A stretch of 54,217 bases of DNA from Candidatus Kaiserbacteria bacterium (lineage in GTDB: Bacteria; Patescibacteriota; Minisyncoccia; Phycocordibacterales; Phycocordibacteraceae): NCBI GenBank assembly GCA_029288835.1, contig JARIGN010000002.1:1-54217 (forward strand), read 5' to 3'. Both the position numbers and the translations under genes were made by a program. Positions 1-8,946 of this stretch are shown here, piece by piece; the stretch's first letter is position 1; each line of letters starts with the position of its first letter. Under the pieces are notes generated by a model. The model was not told the origin of the DNA and made no database searches. It saw nothing but the letters and a program-made list of their open reading frames with translations.

Positions 1-35
1 GCCGGCGATGCAAAGCATCGCCGGCCTTTTCTTTT
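1..35 (+). terminator. Rho-independent terminator of a gene left of the window
   Basis: An 11-bp perfect GC-rich stem (1-11 with 15-25, AAA loop) is followed by CTTTTCTTTT on the plus strand. It most likely ends a plus-strand gene lying outside the window. It also sits just past the end of the minus-strand prepilin operon, but there is no T tract in that direction. Confidence 0.75.
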
Positions 36-73
36 ATCGCATCATTCAGATCTTCTTCCACTTAAACACCCGC

Positions 74-499
74 CTACGGCGTCTCCGTCCAGTTCGCAAC
101 AATTGTTGGTGTAACCTGAGAGGTCGTAATAGTGATGTTCTTGTAGAGTGTTGCATACTGGTCGCTCAGCGTGATGGTCTTTGTCGGCGCGGTACCGCTA
201 ATAGAATAGGTGCACGTACTTCCCTGCACCGAGAGCGTGCCGCTTGAAACAAGGCTCGTTGAATTTCGCACATTCATCAGAAGAATTTCCCCACACTGGT
301 CTGCCATAGTGCGTAGCTTGGCTGCATTTGCCGCGGTGTCGGTGCGTGTCGTTGCAAAGGCGCCAATGGTGCCAGCACCAAGCGCGAGCACGGTCAGAAT
401 GCTCGTAATAATGATGATGACATAGAGAAAGGCAAAGCCGCGCGGCTGCCCACCACGAGGGCGATGAGTAGCACAAGGTTTTAGATAGAAATGTGTCAT
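74..499 (-). CDS. PilX-like minor prepilin / pseudopilin, last gene of pilus operon A
   Basis: A 141-residue protein with a short basic N-terminus, a PRGFAFLYVIIII stretch like a PilX-type prepilin, one N-terminal membrane helix (about residues 22-45) and a Ser/Thr-rich extracellular domain. The residue after the Gly is Phe and there is no Glu5, which is typical of PilX/GspK-like minor pilins. It is the last gene of the operon and starts 1 nt from the stop of the preceding prepilin. It probably joins the tip or priming complex of the pilus. The subunit type is inferred from position and helix pattern only. Confidence 0.7.
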   Translation of the reverse strand: MTHFYLKPCATHRPRGGQPRGFAFLYVIIIITSILTVLALGAGTIGAFATTRTDTAANAAKLRTMADQCGEILLMNVRNSTSLVSSGTLSVQGSTCTYSISGTAPTKTITLSDQYATLYKNITITTSQVTPTIVANWTETP

Positions 500-500
500 A

Positions 501-1007
501 TCATCGAAGGGTGACTGTTGCGTAATAAGTGCGGGAAAAATTCTGATAGGACGTGCCTGCGGGATTTGCTGCGCTAAGGGTGAGCACTACTCGGAAAGAA
601 CCATCGGTGCCCGAGACGCTCAAGTTTGATACTGAAAACTGCGTCACCTTCACATCCCCTGTGGTAAGCTGGCTTGCACCTGAACCTGTATTCTCGGTAA
701 GCGTATTTCCGGAAAGTGCAAAGATCACAGGCGAAGCAGAACCGGCAACTTGGAGAGAGAGCGTGCTTGAAGTAGCACTGGTGGAGGGAGTATTTATCAC
801 GGTTGCATTCCTTACTGCTTGAGAAATTTGGTAGAGGGCAAAATTTGCTTCTCGATCCACCGCACTAATTGCCGCGTTTCGCTTTTCCGCCTGAAGTGAG
901 ACCATAAGAATCGAGGTAGCCGTCAGCGAGAGCAGCGAAAGCAACGCCACGGCAATAATAACCTCGATGAGCGAATATCCTTTGAAGTGAGTGGTTCTCC
1001 TTTTCAT
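501..1007 (-). CDS. Type IV prepilin (PilW/GspJ-like)
   Basis: A 168-residue protein with a class III signal: basic leader, then G|YSLIEVIIAVALLSLL with the conserved Glu5 (about residues 10-30), followed by a Ser/Thr-rich beta domain. Prepilin peptidase would cut after the Gly and the helix would pack in the pilus core. It lies 2 nt from the preceding and 1 nt from the following prepilin gene, so the genes are co-transcribed. The assignment to the GspJ/PilW subgroup rests on gene order and the LYQISQAVRNAT segment. It could be another minor pilin type. Confidence 0.8.
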   Translation of the reverse strand: MKRRTTHFKGYSLIEVIIAVALLSLLSLTATSILMVSLQAEKRNAAISAVDREANFALYQISQAVRNATVINTPSTSATSSTLSLQVAGSASPVIFALSGNTLTENTGSGASQLTTGDVKVTQFSVSNLSVSGTDGSFRVVLTLSAANPAGTSYQNFSRTYYATVTLR

Positions 1008-1009
1008 AC

Positions 1010-1855
1010 TTATTCGCTTAGGCTAACACTTTCGCTTGAGCCATCATCAAAGATAGGAGCGATCGTTATTGTGTAGCCTTTTATATTTCCGCTAAAAAGT
1101 ATTTGGAAAGACTGGGTCGCAGCACCACTGAGCACAATACTCTTACTGAGTGTCGTGGTTGCACCACTATCAACAGCTCCCGGTCCGAAGACGGTAGTGG
1201 TATTTGGGCTATAGATATTTTTAAGCGTGATCTTGCCACCACTTCCCCCTGACCACGAAACTCTGAATGCCGTAATAGTCGTCGTTGCGATATCACCCGT
1301 AGTAGAGAAACTAAGCCCCGTTAGTTCAGCATTTCCCTTCGTGAGGGTAGCCGAGGAGGTAGCGATGCTCGTATAGGCAACTTCCGTGCCAATGCTCTTT
1401 CGCCAATTGGTGAACTGCTCAGCAAGAGAGACGGTGGAGGTTGCACCCTGAGTATTCCAACTCACGCTCGAGGTTGCCTGGACATGATCGGCATCCAGTG
1501 AGGTAAGTGCAATGGTACGCATATACCCATCGGTATAGTCTGCGGTTCCGTTATAAGACCATTTGTTTCCACTTTGTGAAAGGCCATGTGTTCCCGGAGT
1601 TAGCATGCTGAAAGATTGGTCACGAATGGAACGGCTCGCCTCTATACCCTCTTCCGCAAGCCACCAGGCCTTGGATGAATTAGCTGCACGCTCTGAAGCG
1701 TTGTTGGCATAGAGGTAGGCATTCATTGCAATGGTCGCTACTACTCCAAAGATGGAAACCGCCACCACCGCTTCGACAACACTCATGCCCCGTGCTCTTT
1801 GCCGTTTCGTATCGTTCTCTTTTCTTATCGTGTTTTTTACCTTGGCTTTTATCAT
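1010..1855 (-). CDS. Type IV prepilin (PilV/GspI-like), long
   Basis: A 281-residue prepilin. A long basic leader precedes G|MSVVEAVVAVSIFG (about residues 23-36) with Glu5 present. The WWLAEEGIEASRSIRD segment after the helix is the usual PilV/GspI signature. The large Ser/Thr-rich C-terminal half (residues 150-281) would be surface exposed. It is the second of four prepilins in operon A, between the GspH-like and GspJ-like genes. It is longer than most minor pilins. A role as adhesin or tip subunit is an inference. Confidence 0.8.
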   Translation of the reverse strand: MIKAKVKNTIRKENDTKRQRARGMSVVEAVVAVSIFGVVATIAMNAYLYANNASERAANSSKAWWLAEEGIEASRSIRDQSFSMLTPGTHGLSQSGNKWSYNGTADYTDGYMRTIALTSLDADHVQATSSVSWNTQGATSTVSLAEQFTNWRKSIGTEVAYTSIATSSATLTKGNAELTGLSFSTTGDIATTTITAFRVSWSGGSGGKITLKNIYSPNTTTVFGPGAVDSGATTTLSKSIVLSGAATQSFQILFSGNIKGYTITIAPIFDDGSSESVSLSE

Positions 1856-1880
1856 GAATTTTTCCTATCTATCCTCATGT

Positions 1881-2336
1881 CTAACTTGAAGCTCCCATAC
1901 TCGAAGTGACGACCGAGCTCGAAGCATACGTGGTACTGAAGGTGGTCGTGCTAACACTTGCCGGAAGGCCCGTAAATTTTGCAAAGTCTATCTCCGTAGC
2001 ACCACTGAGCGTAATCCCACCAGGCAAGGCAAAAATACGATCCTGTGCGACGGTGCGGGTGGCATACGTGCTTCCCTCAAATTCAATTGCTTCACTTGGA
2101 CTCGAAAGTACTTTCACTCCCCATGCGCTATTAAGCATTTCGGTACGCGAGCGAAGCGACGCGTCCGCAAGGATAGAAAGCAGTGTTTGGCTTGCCTGTC
2201 GTGGGCTATACGTAGCGAGCACGGCAGAATTCGAGGTAGCAACCACGCCTCCAATGACTCCGGCAATAGCGAGCGCCACGAGTAGCTCGATGAGCGAGTA
2301 GCCGCGAGCACCATGGCTCGGCGCAATATGAGCCAT
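1881..2336 (-). CDS. Type IV prepilin (FimT/GspH-like)
   Basis: A 151-residue prepilin with leader MAHIAPSHGARG| and mature start YSLIELLVALAIAG (Glu5 present). The ADASLRSRTEMLN segment resembles the GspH/FimT helix that follows the membrane part. The C-terminus is Ser/Thr-rich. It starts 1 nt after the stop of the upstream PilC-type gene, so it is translated from the same mRNA. In T4P and type II secretion systems, GspH-like subunits form part of the minor pilin tip complex. Confidence 0.8.
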   Translation of the reverse strand: MAHIAPSHGARGYSLIELLVALAIAGVIGGVVATSNSAVLATYSPRQASQTLLSILADASLRSRTEMLNSAWGVKVLSSPSEAIEFEGSTYATRTVAQDRIFALPGGITLSGATEIDFAKFTGLPASVSTTTFSTTYASSSVVTSSMGASS

Positions 2337-2337
2337 A

Positions 2338-3441
2338 TTAAAAGTGGAGACCTATCTGATAAATCGGAAGCAGGATACCGAGGCAGAGGAAGGCGACAAT
2401 ACAGCCAATGACGAGGATGAGTGCAGGCTCAAGAAAGGCAGGAATATTCCGCGAGGCGGCATCTACCTTCCCTTCATAAAGCGTGCCCACTTTAATAAAG
2501 GTATCGGAAAGCGTGCCCGACTTTTCGGCTGCTACGACCATCTGCCGAACCGCACTGGGAAGCACCGAGGAAAGGTTTTTATATTCTGCAAAAAGTTTTT
2601 GGAACGAATATCCTTCATCGATACGGTCACCCATGTATTCAAAAAGTGACGCGTAGTTTTTGAAGGTGGTCGTGGTGGGAAGAATATCGAAGATAATCGG
2701 AAGCGGCGTGCCTGCCTGGATCATCGTCCCGACGATAAACCCGAAGCGCGAAATCTCCGTACTGCGAATGAGTTCCTTAAAGAGCGGCAGATGGAAGAGC
2801 ACCGTATGGCCGATGAAGCGCGTTTTGGGAAACGAAAAAAGGAAATAAAAGAGCGAGAGAAACACAAGCACGAAGGCAGGAATGAAGATATAGCCAAAAC
2901 GCTGCAAAAAACTTCCCGTGCTTATGATGATGCGGGTGCTGAGCGGGAGCGGCACGTTAAAGGCCGTGAAGAAGGTGGCAATCTGCGGAAGGACATACCA
3001 GGCCGTGCCGATTCCCACCACGAGCGCGATGATCAACACAAAGCTTGAGTACGCGAGCGCAGAGCGAATACGCGAGCGGAACTGAGCCTCTTTTTCATTT
3101 TGTGCTGCGGCAATCATAAGGTTTTTTGAAAGTTGCCCGGAGGTCTCGCCAATCGTGACGAGCGCAAGCGTATAGGAATTCACCACGCCTGCCTTCTCAA
3201 GTGCCTTGGAGAAAGACATGCCTTCATCCACATCCTGCAAAATTTCCTTCACCACGGAGCGCATGCGTCCTGGATGTAGCTCTTCGTATACGGAAGCAAG
3301 CGCCGTCTCAATATTCATTCCCGCTGAAACAAGGATGGAAAGATTTTGTATGAAAAAACGGGATTCATTTTGGAGACCAAACGAGCGTGCCTGTAAAAAA
3401 GCCTTTCGCTTGAGGGTGAGCGGGTGAGCAGTGTTCTCCAT
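2338..3441 (-). CDS. pilC: PilC/GspF-type inner-membrane platform protein (system A)
   Basis: A 367-residue polytopic protein with the two-repeat T2SSF layout. A cytoplasmic domain (about 20-130) contains FFIQNLSILVSAGMNIETAL and GETSGQLSKNL. Helices follow at about 135-160 and 185-210, then a second repeat with AAEKSGTLSDTF and a final helix near 340-362. The platform docks the assembly ATPase and passes pilins into the fibre. It follows the ATPase gene by 2 nt. A second PilC is at 29161-30366, so the organism has two distinct assembly platforms. Confidence 0.92.
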   Translation of the reverse strand: MENTAHPLTLKRKAFLQARSFGLQNESRFFIQNLSILVSAGMNIETALASVYEELHPGRMRSVVKEILQDVDEGMSFSKALEKAGVVNSYTLALVTIGETSGQLSKNLMIAAAQNEKEAQFRSRIRSALAYSSFVLIIALVVGIGTAWYVLPQIATFFTAFNVPLPLSTRIIISTGSFLQRFGYIFIPAFVLVFLSLFYFLFSFPKTRFIGHTVLFHLPLFKELIRSTEISRFGFIVGTMIQAGTPLPIIFDILPTTTTFKNYASLFEYMGDRIDEGYSFQKLFAEYKNLSSVLPSAVRQMVVAAEKSGTLSDTFIKVGTLYEGKVDAASRNIPAFLEPALILVIGCIVAFLCLGILLPIYQIGLHF

Positions 3442-3443
3442 AG

Positions 3444-5105
3444 TTAGCGCGCCGGCGCAACACGCACCACTTCCTCGATAGTCGTGATGCCGGCGCGCGC
3501 CTTCTCAAGCCCGTCTTCAAAGAGCGTCTTATTTCCCTGCTTGGTACTGAGCTCTTCAATTGCCCCTGCGGATGGTCGCTTCCCGATGAGCTCTTTAAGT
3601 TCCGGAGTCGCTTCAATCATCTCGACGATGGACACACGGCCCTTATATCCTGACCCGTTACAGGTTGCGCATCCTTTTGCGCGATACAGGGTAACCTTTG
3701 CCTCAGGGAAGTATTTCTTTGCGCCACCTTCGCTGCTGTCAAAATATTTTTCAAGCTCGGCGCGTGAGGCTTCATAGCTCACGCGGCATGCTTCACAGAT
3801 GCGGCGCGCGAGGCGCTGCGCCACCAGGAGCTCGAGCGTCGACGCAAGCAGGAACGGTTCCACCTGCATATCGAGCAGGCGGGGAATAGCGCTTGCGGCA
3901 TTATTCGCATGAAAAGTGGAGAGCATGAGGTGGCCGGTGAGTGCGGCATTCACCGCCGTTTCTGCCGTTTCGAGGTCACGAATTTCGCCCACGAGAATAA
4001 TGTTTGGGTCCTGGCGCATTACCGCGCGAAGGCCGCGCGCAAAGGTGAGGTCCGTTTTTGGATTTACCTGAATTTGGTTCGTCCCTGCCATGCGGTATTC
4101 AACCGGATCTTCAATCGTCGTGATGTTTATTTCCGGCGTATTAAGCTGGCGCAAAAGCGCATAGAGCGTGGTGGTCTTTCCGGAACCTGTCGGGCCCACG
4201 GTGAGGATCATACCGAATGGTTTTGCCGAAGCACGCGCAAGGAGCTCGCGATGGTGTGCGGAGAAACCAAGCGCTTCAAAGGAAAGGCTTTGGATATATT
4301 CCGCAAGAATACGAATCACCGCCTTTTCCCCTTCTAGGGTCGGCACGATAGAAAGACGCAAATCTATCGGCGCAGCGTTTTCATTTTTTCGTTCAAAACG
4401 AATCGCGCCGTCCTGGGGCAAAAAGTGTTCGTCGGTGCGCAGGTTAGACTGAATCTTCATGCGATTCAACACGCTTTCATAGTGCTCGCGTGAAATAGTA
4501 CCGGCATGCTGCAAGACACCGTCGATGCGGAAGCGAATCACCGTCGCGTCGCGCGCCGGCTCAAAATGCACGTCAGACGCATTGTACGAAAGCGCGTCAC
4601 GGATGATCTCGTCAAAAAGCTCCGGCGCGACGCGGCGGTCATGCTTCACAATTTCTGCAAAGCGCGTATTCAGCTCCTTTTGGTAGCGGGTGAGGTACAG
4701 GTCAATCTGCTGGGGCGACGCATAGGTGAGGTGAAGCTCTTTTCCGGGGAAAAGTTTTTGCGCTTCTTCTGCAAGGGTTGGCTCCTGCAGTGAGTCGCTT
4801 GCAAGCCGAAGGGACCCGTCTTGATTCTCCTCCACAAACACGAGACGCAACCGTCGCGCTTCCGTTTCAGGAATCATTGCAAGCACCTCCGCGGAAGGAC
4901 TCCGCGCAGAAAGGTCGGTATAGGTAGTGTGATAATGCTCTGCCATCGCACGGCCGAGGGTAGTTTCATCGAGGAGCTCCTGGCGAAGGAGGTATTCGAT
5001 CGGTGTACTGTTTTGTCGCGCCGCCTGCGTCTTTGCTTCCTCGGCATTTTCTGCCGTTATGTAGTCTTGCTCAACAAGGATTTGAAGAATATCTTGTTGC
5101 TCCAT
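3444..5105 (-). CDS. pilB: PilB/GspE-type assembly ATPase (system A)
   Basis: A 553-residue hexameric secretion ATPase. It has an N-terminal MshEN-like domain (1-150), then the catalytic core with Walker A GPTGSGKTTT (about 304-313), Asp box TIEDPVEY, Walker B IILVGEIRD and His box LSTFHANN. The zinc-binding tetracysteine is complete (CEAC and CATC, about 436-480), which marks an extension-type PilB/GspE rather than PilT. It lies in an operon, 2 nt from the platform gene and 3 nt from the receiver gene. The copy at 31854-33704 has lost part of the zinc motif. Confidence 0.94.
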   Translation of the reverse strand: MEQQDILQILVEQDYITAENAEEAKTQAARQNSTPIEYLLRQELLDETTLGRAMAEHYHTTYTDLSARSPSAEVLAMIPETEARRLRLVFVEENQDGSLRLASDSLQEPTLAEEAQKLFPGKELHLTYASPQQIDLYLTRYQKELNTRFAEIVKHDRRVAPELFDEIIRDALSYNASDVHFEPARDATVIRFRIDGVLQHAGTISREHYESVLNRMKIQSNLRTDEHFLPQDGAIRFERKNENAAPIDLRLSIVPTLEGEKAVIRILAEYIQSLSFEALGFSAHHRELLARASAKPFGMILTVGPTGSGKTTTLYALLRQLNTPEINITTIEDPVEYRMAGTNQIQVNPKTDLTFARGLRAVMRQDPNIILVGEIRDLETAETAVNAALTGHLMLSTFHANNAASAIPRLLDMQVEPFLLASTLELLVAQRLARRICEACRVSYEASRAELEKYFDSSEGGAKKYFPEAKVTLYRAKGCATCNGSGYKGRVSIVEMIEATPELKELIGKRPSAGAIEELSTKQGNKTLFEDGLEKARAGITTIEEVVRVAPAR

Positions 5106-5108
5106 GGT

Positions 5109-5480
5109 TTATTTGGATAGCGTGTCCTGAATGTAGGTCACAATGTCACCAAGACCCACATCAGACTTCACAAAATAATGCGCTGCACCCGCTGCTGCTG
5201 CACGGTTCCTATCGGTGTCCTGGCTTAAGTTAGACATCACCACGACAGGCATCGTATTTCCCTCTTCTTTAAGCTGCTCGATTACCGCGAAGCCATCATG
5301 CTTCGGCATCATAAGATCCATGAGGAGCAATGCGTAGCCGCCTTCTTTAAGTTTTTCTTTCAGAGCATCGCCGTCGTTCACGATATCTGCGTCAATGCCT
5401 GCCTTTTCAAATTTAAGCGCAAGCGCTTTCGCAAGCGGCTTCTCGTCTTCAGCGATAAGGATCTTTTTACCGTCAGTCAT
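5109..5480 (-). CDS. Single-domain response regulator (CheY-like) in pilus operon A
   Basis: A 123-residue receiver domain with no output domain. The acidic pair E11-D12, phospho-acceptor D55 in LLMDLMMP, the MSN switch region and the conserved Lys in YFVKSD are all present. It lies 14 nt after the histidine kinase gene and 3 nt before pilB, so phosphorylation by that kinase and direct protein-level control of the ATPase are plausible, though inferred. A second stand-alone receiver sits in the other pilus operon. Confidence 0.9.
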   Translation of the reverse strand: MTDGKKILIAEDEKPLAKALALKFEKAGIDADIVNDGDALKEKLKEGGYALLLMDLMMPKHDGFAVIEQLKEEGNTMPVVVMSNLSQDTDRNRAAAAGAAHYFVKSDVGLGDIVTYIQDTLSK

Positions 5481-5494
5481 ATTCTTAGTATAGC

Positions 5495-8029
5495 CTAAAG
5501 CGTGCCTGAAAGCGCCTTTGTACCCTCTTTTGCCTTCATGCCGCTCTGCGGTATGTGGATGGTGAAGGTCGTTCCTTTTCCTTCTTCTGACACGAAGGAA
5601 ATGCTGCAGCCTGCTGCCTCAACAATAGTCTTAATGATATAGAGCCCGAGACCCGTTCCTTCTACATCGAGCGTGCGGATGTTGTCGGCACGGAAGAGCT
5701 TCTTAAAGACGCTATTTTGCTGGCCTTTTGGAATGCCGTAGCCATTGTCTGCACAGATGAGGTTGTACCCTTCTGCAGTTTTCTCAAGCGAAAGCGTAAT
5801 AGTGCCGCCCTCTGGCGTGTATTTATAGGCATTTGAAAGAAGATTCTGCACGATGATATGGAGCAGCTTCTCATCAATCGGTATCTGCGGCACGCTTTCG
5901 GGATGGGTGAAGGTAAAGGTCTGCTTCTTTTGTGGGAAAAGCGGTGCCTGCTCATCAACAGCTCCCTGCATCACGTGAATGAGGTCTGCCGGCTCTGGCT
6001 CAATGATGAACGTACCAAGGTCGAGACGTGAGACATCGAGCAGTGCCGCCACGAGCGTATTCATGCGCACCATGGCTTCCTGAATTTCATGCGCATATTC
6101 ACGCTGCGCCTTCGTGAGTTTCTTGGAGTCTTCAAGCAAGAGCTCGACATACCATTTAATGGAGGTGAGCGGCGTGCGAAGCTGGTGCGAAGCCAGCGAA
6201 ACGAATTCCGTCTTTGACTTATCAACTTCATGCTCCTTAGTAATATCATGGAAGATAGCGACGGCACCAATGAGCTCGCCGCTCGCAAGGCGCACCGGCT
6301 GTGCGGTCACGCTCAGGAAGCGCCCATTAGGAAGGGCTGAATGGCGCAAAAAGATTGACATTGCTTCGACGCGCTCGCCCTTAAGGGCTCGCGCAAACGC
6401 CTGATCCTCACTTGGCACGGGAGTCTTCTCATCAACGTAGAATACGCCGGCATGAGGATCGCTTGCATTCGGCGTACTCCCATCAGTGGGCATACCGAGC
6501 AAGGTCTGTGCAGCAGCATTCCAATAAATAATTTTTCCGGCAGTATCCGCAACCATTACCCCATCCCCAATAGAGGAAAGTATCGCCTCATCTTTTACTT
6601 TCTCACGCTCGAGTTCAACGGTGCGCTTTTGGAGTGAGTCAGCCATCTCATCGACGGAGTGCGCGAGCAAGCCGAGGTCGTCCCGCGTCGTGACATTGGA
6701 GCGCGCTGCCCAGTCCCCTTTCGCGAGCCGTGCGGCTTGGGACTTCAGCTGTTCAACCGGCTGCAGAATGGAGCGCGTGGTCATGATTGAAAGCACGGTG
6801 ATGAGGAAGAGCACAATGATAGAGAGGAAGGTAAGGTTTACCTCAATAGTACGTAATTCGTTTTGTGCTTTTGCAGCAGAACCTGCCACTGAAGCTGCCT
6901 CATTGTCCGCAATTTTAGAAAGATACGTCTTTGACTGGTCGATTAACTCGTTTCGTTGATCAAGAAGACTTTGGTAGCTTGCGGCTGGCTTTTTTGCAAG
7001 TACTGCCGCAATGATACTGTCTGCGAGTGAGACGCGCTGTGGAAGACTTGCCTCGTATTCGTTGAGCAACGTAATAGTCTCGGGAAGCTTTGTGTCCTGG
7101 CGAAGTTCAGCACGCTCTGCAGCCACCTGCGCACGCACCGAAGGAATTGCCGACGCATAGGACGGATCCCCAGTCTTCAAGAAATTTTCAAAATTCAACC
7201 GGCTCTGCAGCGTGTCCACCTCGAGCTTAAGCGCGAGCTGCGCCGTGCCAATGCTCTGCTCACGCGCTTGATAGATGCGGGTAATGCTATTGATGGAGTA
7301 CAGTGCATACGCGGAGAAAAGCACCATGATAATAACCACCGTACCGAAACCATAGAGGAACTTTTTAATGATGCTGAGGTTCAAGAACCAATGCGAAAGC
7401 ACTTTCCAGAGCCAGATACCCTCCGTTTCATTCCTGCTGTCTTTCCAATAGAGATAGCTGCCAACCAGCACGAACATCACGGCAGTATGCAGCGCGACGG
7501 GGTTATAGATGGAATGGCCATAGACGCCCACGAAATTGTAGAGGTAGGCAGCGATAGCATAGAGTGCTACCAGAATAACTGCGCTATAGAGGATATTTCG
7601 TGCAAAGCGCCACGCATGCGGCAAGAGGAGCGCGCTTCCAAGCATGAAAAAGTCAGCCGCAGTCGCCGGCGCCATTCGATTGATGCCAAGGCGGCTCGTG
7701 AAAAAGATGCGGTCTATTGGAATATCGATGCCGGTACCATATTTAAGCAAAAGTAACCCTCCTACGAGAAGACACATCCCTGCCACAATCCGGCGCACGA
7801 GATGACGCACGCGTTCCGGCACGTGCGGCGCAACGGGTGCGCATTCGAGGAAAAGATAGCAGGCACAGGCGAGGAAGCAGCTCGCCGTGACCGGGTTCAT
7901 CGGCGTGAAGGTCGGCAGGATACTCGTGAAGTACACATTATGGAAGGTCCATCCATAAAGCACGAGGAGGGGGATGAAAAAAATGAAGGTAAGGGGCAGC
8001 CAGCGAACCACTTTTTGGGCGAGGGACAT
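5495..8029 (-). CDS. Membrane PAS sensor histidine kinase, head of pilus operon A
   Basis: An 844-residue kinase. About six N-terminal helices (11-200) are followed by a helix at 222-245, an extracytoplasmic helical sensor (250-395), a helix (398-418), HAMP (420-472), PAS (485-600), HisKA with SHQLRTPL (His615) and HATPase with N733, DNGYGIP and GTGLGL. All catalytic motifs are intact. It starts the operon that leads to the receiver, PilB, PilC and four prepilins. The TATACT box at 8037-8042 ends 7 nt before ATG, so its mRNA may be leaderless. The signal sensed is unknown. Confidence 0.9.
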   Translation of the reverse strand: MSLAQKVVRWLPLTFIFFIPLLVLYGWTFHNVYFTSILPTFTPMNPVTASCFLACACYLFLECAPVAPHVPERVRHLVRRIVAGMCLLVGGLLLLKYGTGIDIPIDRIFFTSRLGINRMAPATAADFFMLGSALLLPHAWRFARNILYSAVILVALYAIAAYLYNFVGVYGHSIYNPVALHTAVMFVLVGSYLYWKDSRNETEGIWLWKVLSHWFLNLSIIKKFLYGFGTVVIIMVLFSAYALYSINSITRIYQAREQSIGTAQLALKLEVDTLQSRLNFENFLKTGDPSYASAIPSVRAQVAAERAELRQDTKLPETITLLNEYEASLPQRVSLADSIIAAVLAKKPAASYQSLLDQRNELIDQSKTYLSKIADNEAASVAGSAAKAQNELRTIEVNLTFLSIIVLFLITVLSIMTTRSILQPVEQLKSQAARLAKGDWAARSNVTTRDDLGLLAHSVDEMADSLQKRTVELEREKVKDEAILSSIGDGVMVADTAGKIIYWNAAAQTLLGMPTDGSTPNASDPHAGVFYVDEKTPVPSEDQAFARALKGERVEAMSIFLRHSALPNGRFLSVTAQPVRLASGELIGAVAIFHDITKEHEVDKSKTEFVSLASHQLRTPLTSIKWYVELLLEDSKKLTKAQREYAHEIQEAMVRMNTLVAALLDVSRLDLGTFIIEPEPADLIHVMQGAVDEQAPLFPQKKQTFTFTHPESVPQIPIDEKLLHIIVQNLLSNAYKYTPEGGTITLSLEKTAEGYNLICADNGYGIPKGQQNSVFKKLFRADNIRTLDVEGTGLGLYIIKTIVEAAGCSISFVSEEGKGTTFTIHIPQSGMKAKEGTKALSGTL

Positions 8030-8036
8030 TATCTGC

Positions 8037-8042
8037 AGTATA
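8037..8042 (-). promoter_or_regulatory. -10 box of the kinase/pilus operon A promoter
   Basis: TATACT (minus strand) ends 7 nt before the kinase ATG. A -10 box normally lies about 6-7 nt upstream of the first transcribed base, so transcription should begin at or next to the start codon. No good -35 is visible. Confidence 0.6.
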
Positions 8043-8116
8043 GCTTGCGCTTTCCTGCGGGTATTTCTTTTGTGTTAATAACTCGCCCGCCTTACACAAG
8101 GCACGGGTATGCTTTC

Positions 8117-8632
8117 CTATCCCTCCCTATCAAGTGATTTCTTTCGGAACTCACCAATGTTTTGGAGCACAAAGAGTACGAGCGCGAGCGCAGCAAACGT
8201 TTGCACGAGCAAAAGTGCTCGGCCGCTTGCGGTTGCAGGAAGATAGAGCGGGTTAAAGACAAAGACCATGACGCTATGGAGCATGAGGCTGAGCGGATCA
8301 AGCTGGAGCGTTGGAAAGCTCCCCGGCTGCACGCGCATAAGGAAAAGGTATTGGAAGAGGAAAAAGAGCACAAATTCAAGCACGATACCGCACAAGAGTG
8401 TGATCATATGAAGCGCACCACGCACTTCTTCGATAATTTCTGTGGCGAGATAGATGGTCATGACTGAACCGATCACCGCTGCGAGGAGAATGATTCCAAT
8501 ATTTATGCTTGCTGCCTGCGGTAAATGCGAAAACACAAAGGCGTGCAATAGAACAAGCTCGATGATGACGAGCAGCGCATTTCCTAAAATGGAATGTGAA
8601 AACTTGAAGGGTCGCGAGCGAAGCTTGTGCAT
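8117..8632 (-). CDS. Four-helix integral membrane protein, unknown function
   Basis: A 171-residue protein not recognised as a known family. Four predicted helices (about 15-38, 43-63, 75-98 and 140-162) are joined by short loops. The N-terminus is basic (MHKLRSRPFKFSH) and the C-terminus is charged, so both ends are probably cytoplasmic. It starts 7 nt after the stop of the GIY-YIG gene and looks like the last gene of a three-gene unit with the FAD oxidoreductase. Nothing in the sequence points to a substrate. Confidence 0.7.
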   Translation of the reverse strand: MHKLRSRPFKFSHSILGNALLVIIELVLLHAFVFSHLPQAASINIGIILLAAVIGSVMTIYLATEIIEEVRGALHMITLLCGIVLEFVLFFLFQYLFLMRVQPGSFPTLQLDPLSLMLHSVMVFVFNPLYLPATASGRALLLVQTFAALALVLFVLQNIGEFRKKSLDREG

Positions 8633-8639
8633 GCGGGTG

Positions 8640-8939
8640 TTATGAAAGTGAAGATGATGAAAATAAGGCGAGCTTTTCTTTCCTGCGAAGTCTCTTCAGG
8701 GCTGCTTCGCGCGAACGCGCCGCACTAAGGCTCGGAAGCTCTTCTTTATATTTAAGCACAACCGGGCGACGCATTTTTGTGTAGCGTGCTCCCTGCTTGG
8801 AGGTGTTGTGCTGGGTGAGCCGGCGCGTTAGGTCATTCGTCGAGCCGGTATAGAGGGTGCCATCTGCGCACTCGAGAATATAGACGAATCCTTTTTCTTG
8901 CGCTTCAACTTTTGTATTTTCTTTAGTTTTTACTTTCAT
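8640..8939 (-). CDS. GIY-YIG domain protein (UPF0213/YhbQ-like)
   Basis: A 99-residue single-domain GIY-YIG nuclease-like protein. The [19 protein letters not shown] segment carries the GIY and YIG equivalents, followed by RRLTQHN and the basic [12 protein letters not shown] segment. The ATG at 8939 is preferred over the longer reading frame because AGGAG lies 4 nt upstream and the extra residues would overlap the oxidoreductase gene. Relatives of this size act on branched or damaged DNA in some bacteria. The role here is unproven. Confidence 0.88.
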   Translation of the reverse strand: MKVKTKENTKVEAQEKGFVYILECADGTLYTGSTNDLTRRLTQHNTSKQGARYTKMRRPVVLKYKEELPSLSAARSREAALKRLRRKEKLALFSSSSLS

Positions 8940-8946
8940 ATAACTC

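Noticed and set aside
74..2336. Recent tandem duplication of prepilins
   Set aside because: The four proteins share only the N-terminal class III signal; lengths and C-terminal domains differ, so they are distinct subunits.
7268..7756. 162-residue plus-strand ORF
   Set aside because: It is a frame shadow opposite the histidine kinase, with atypical composition and no start signal.
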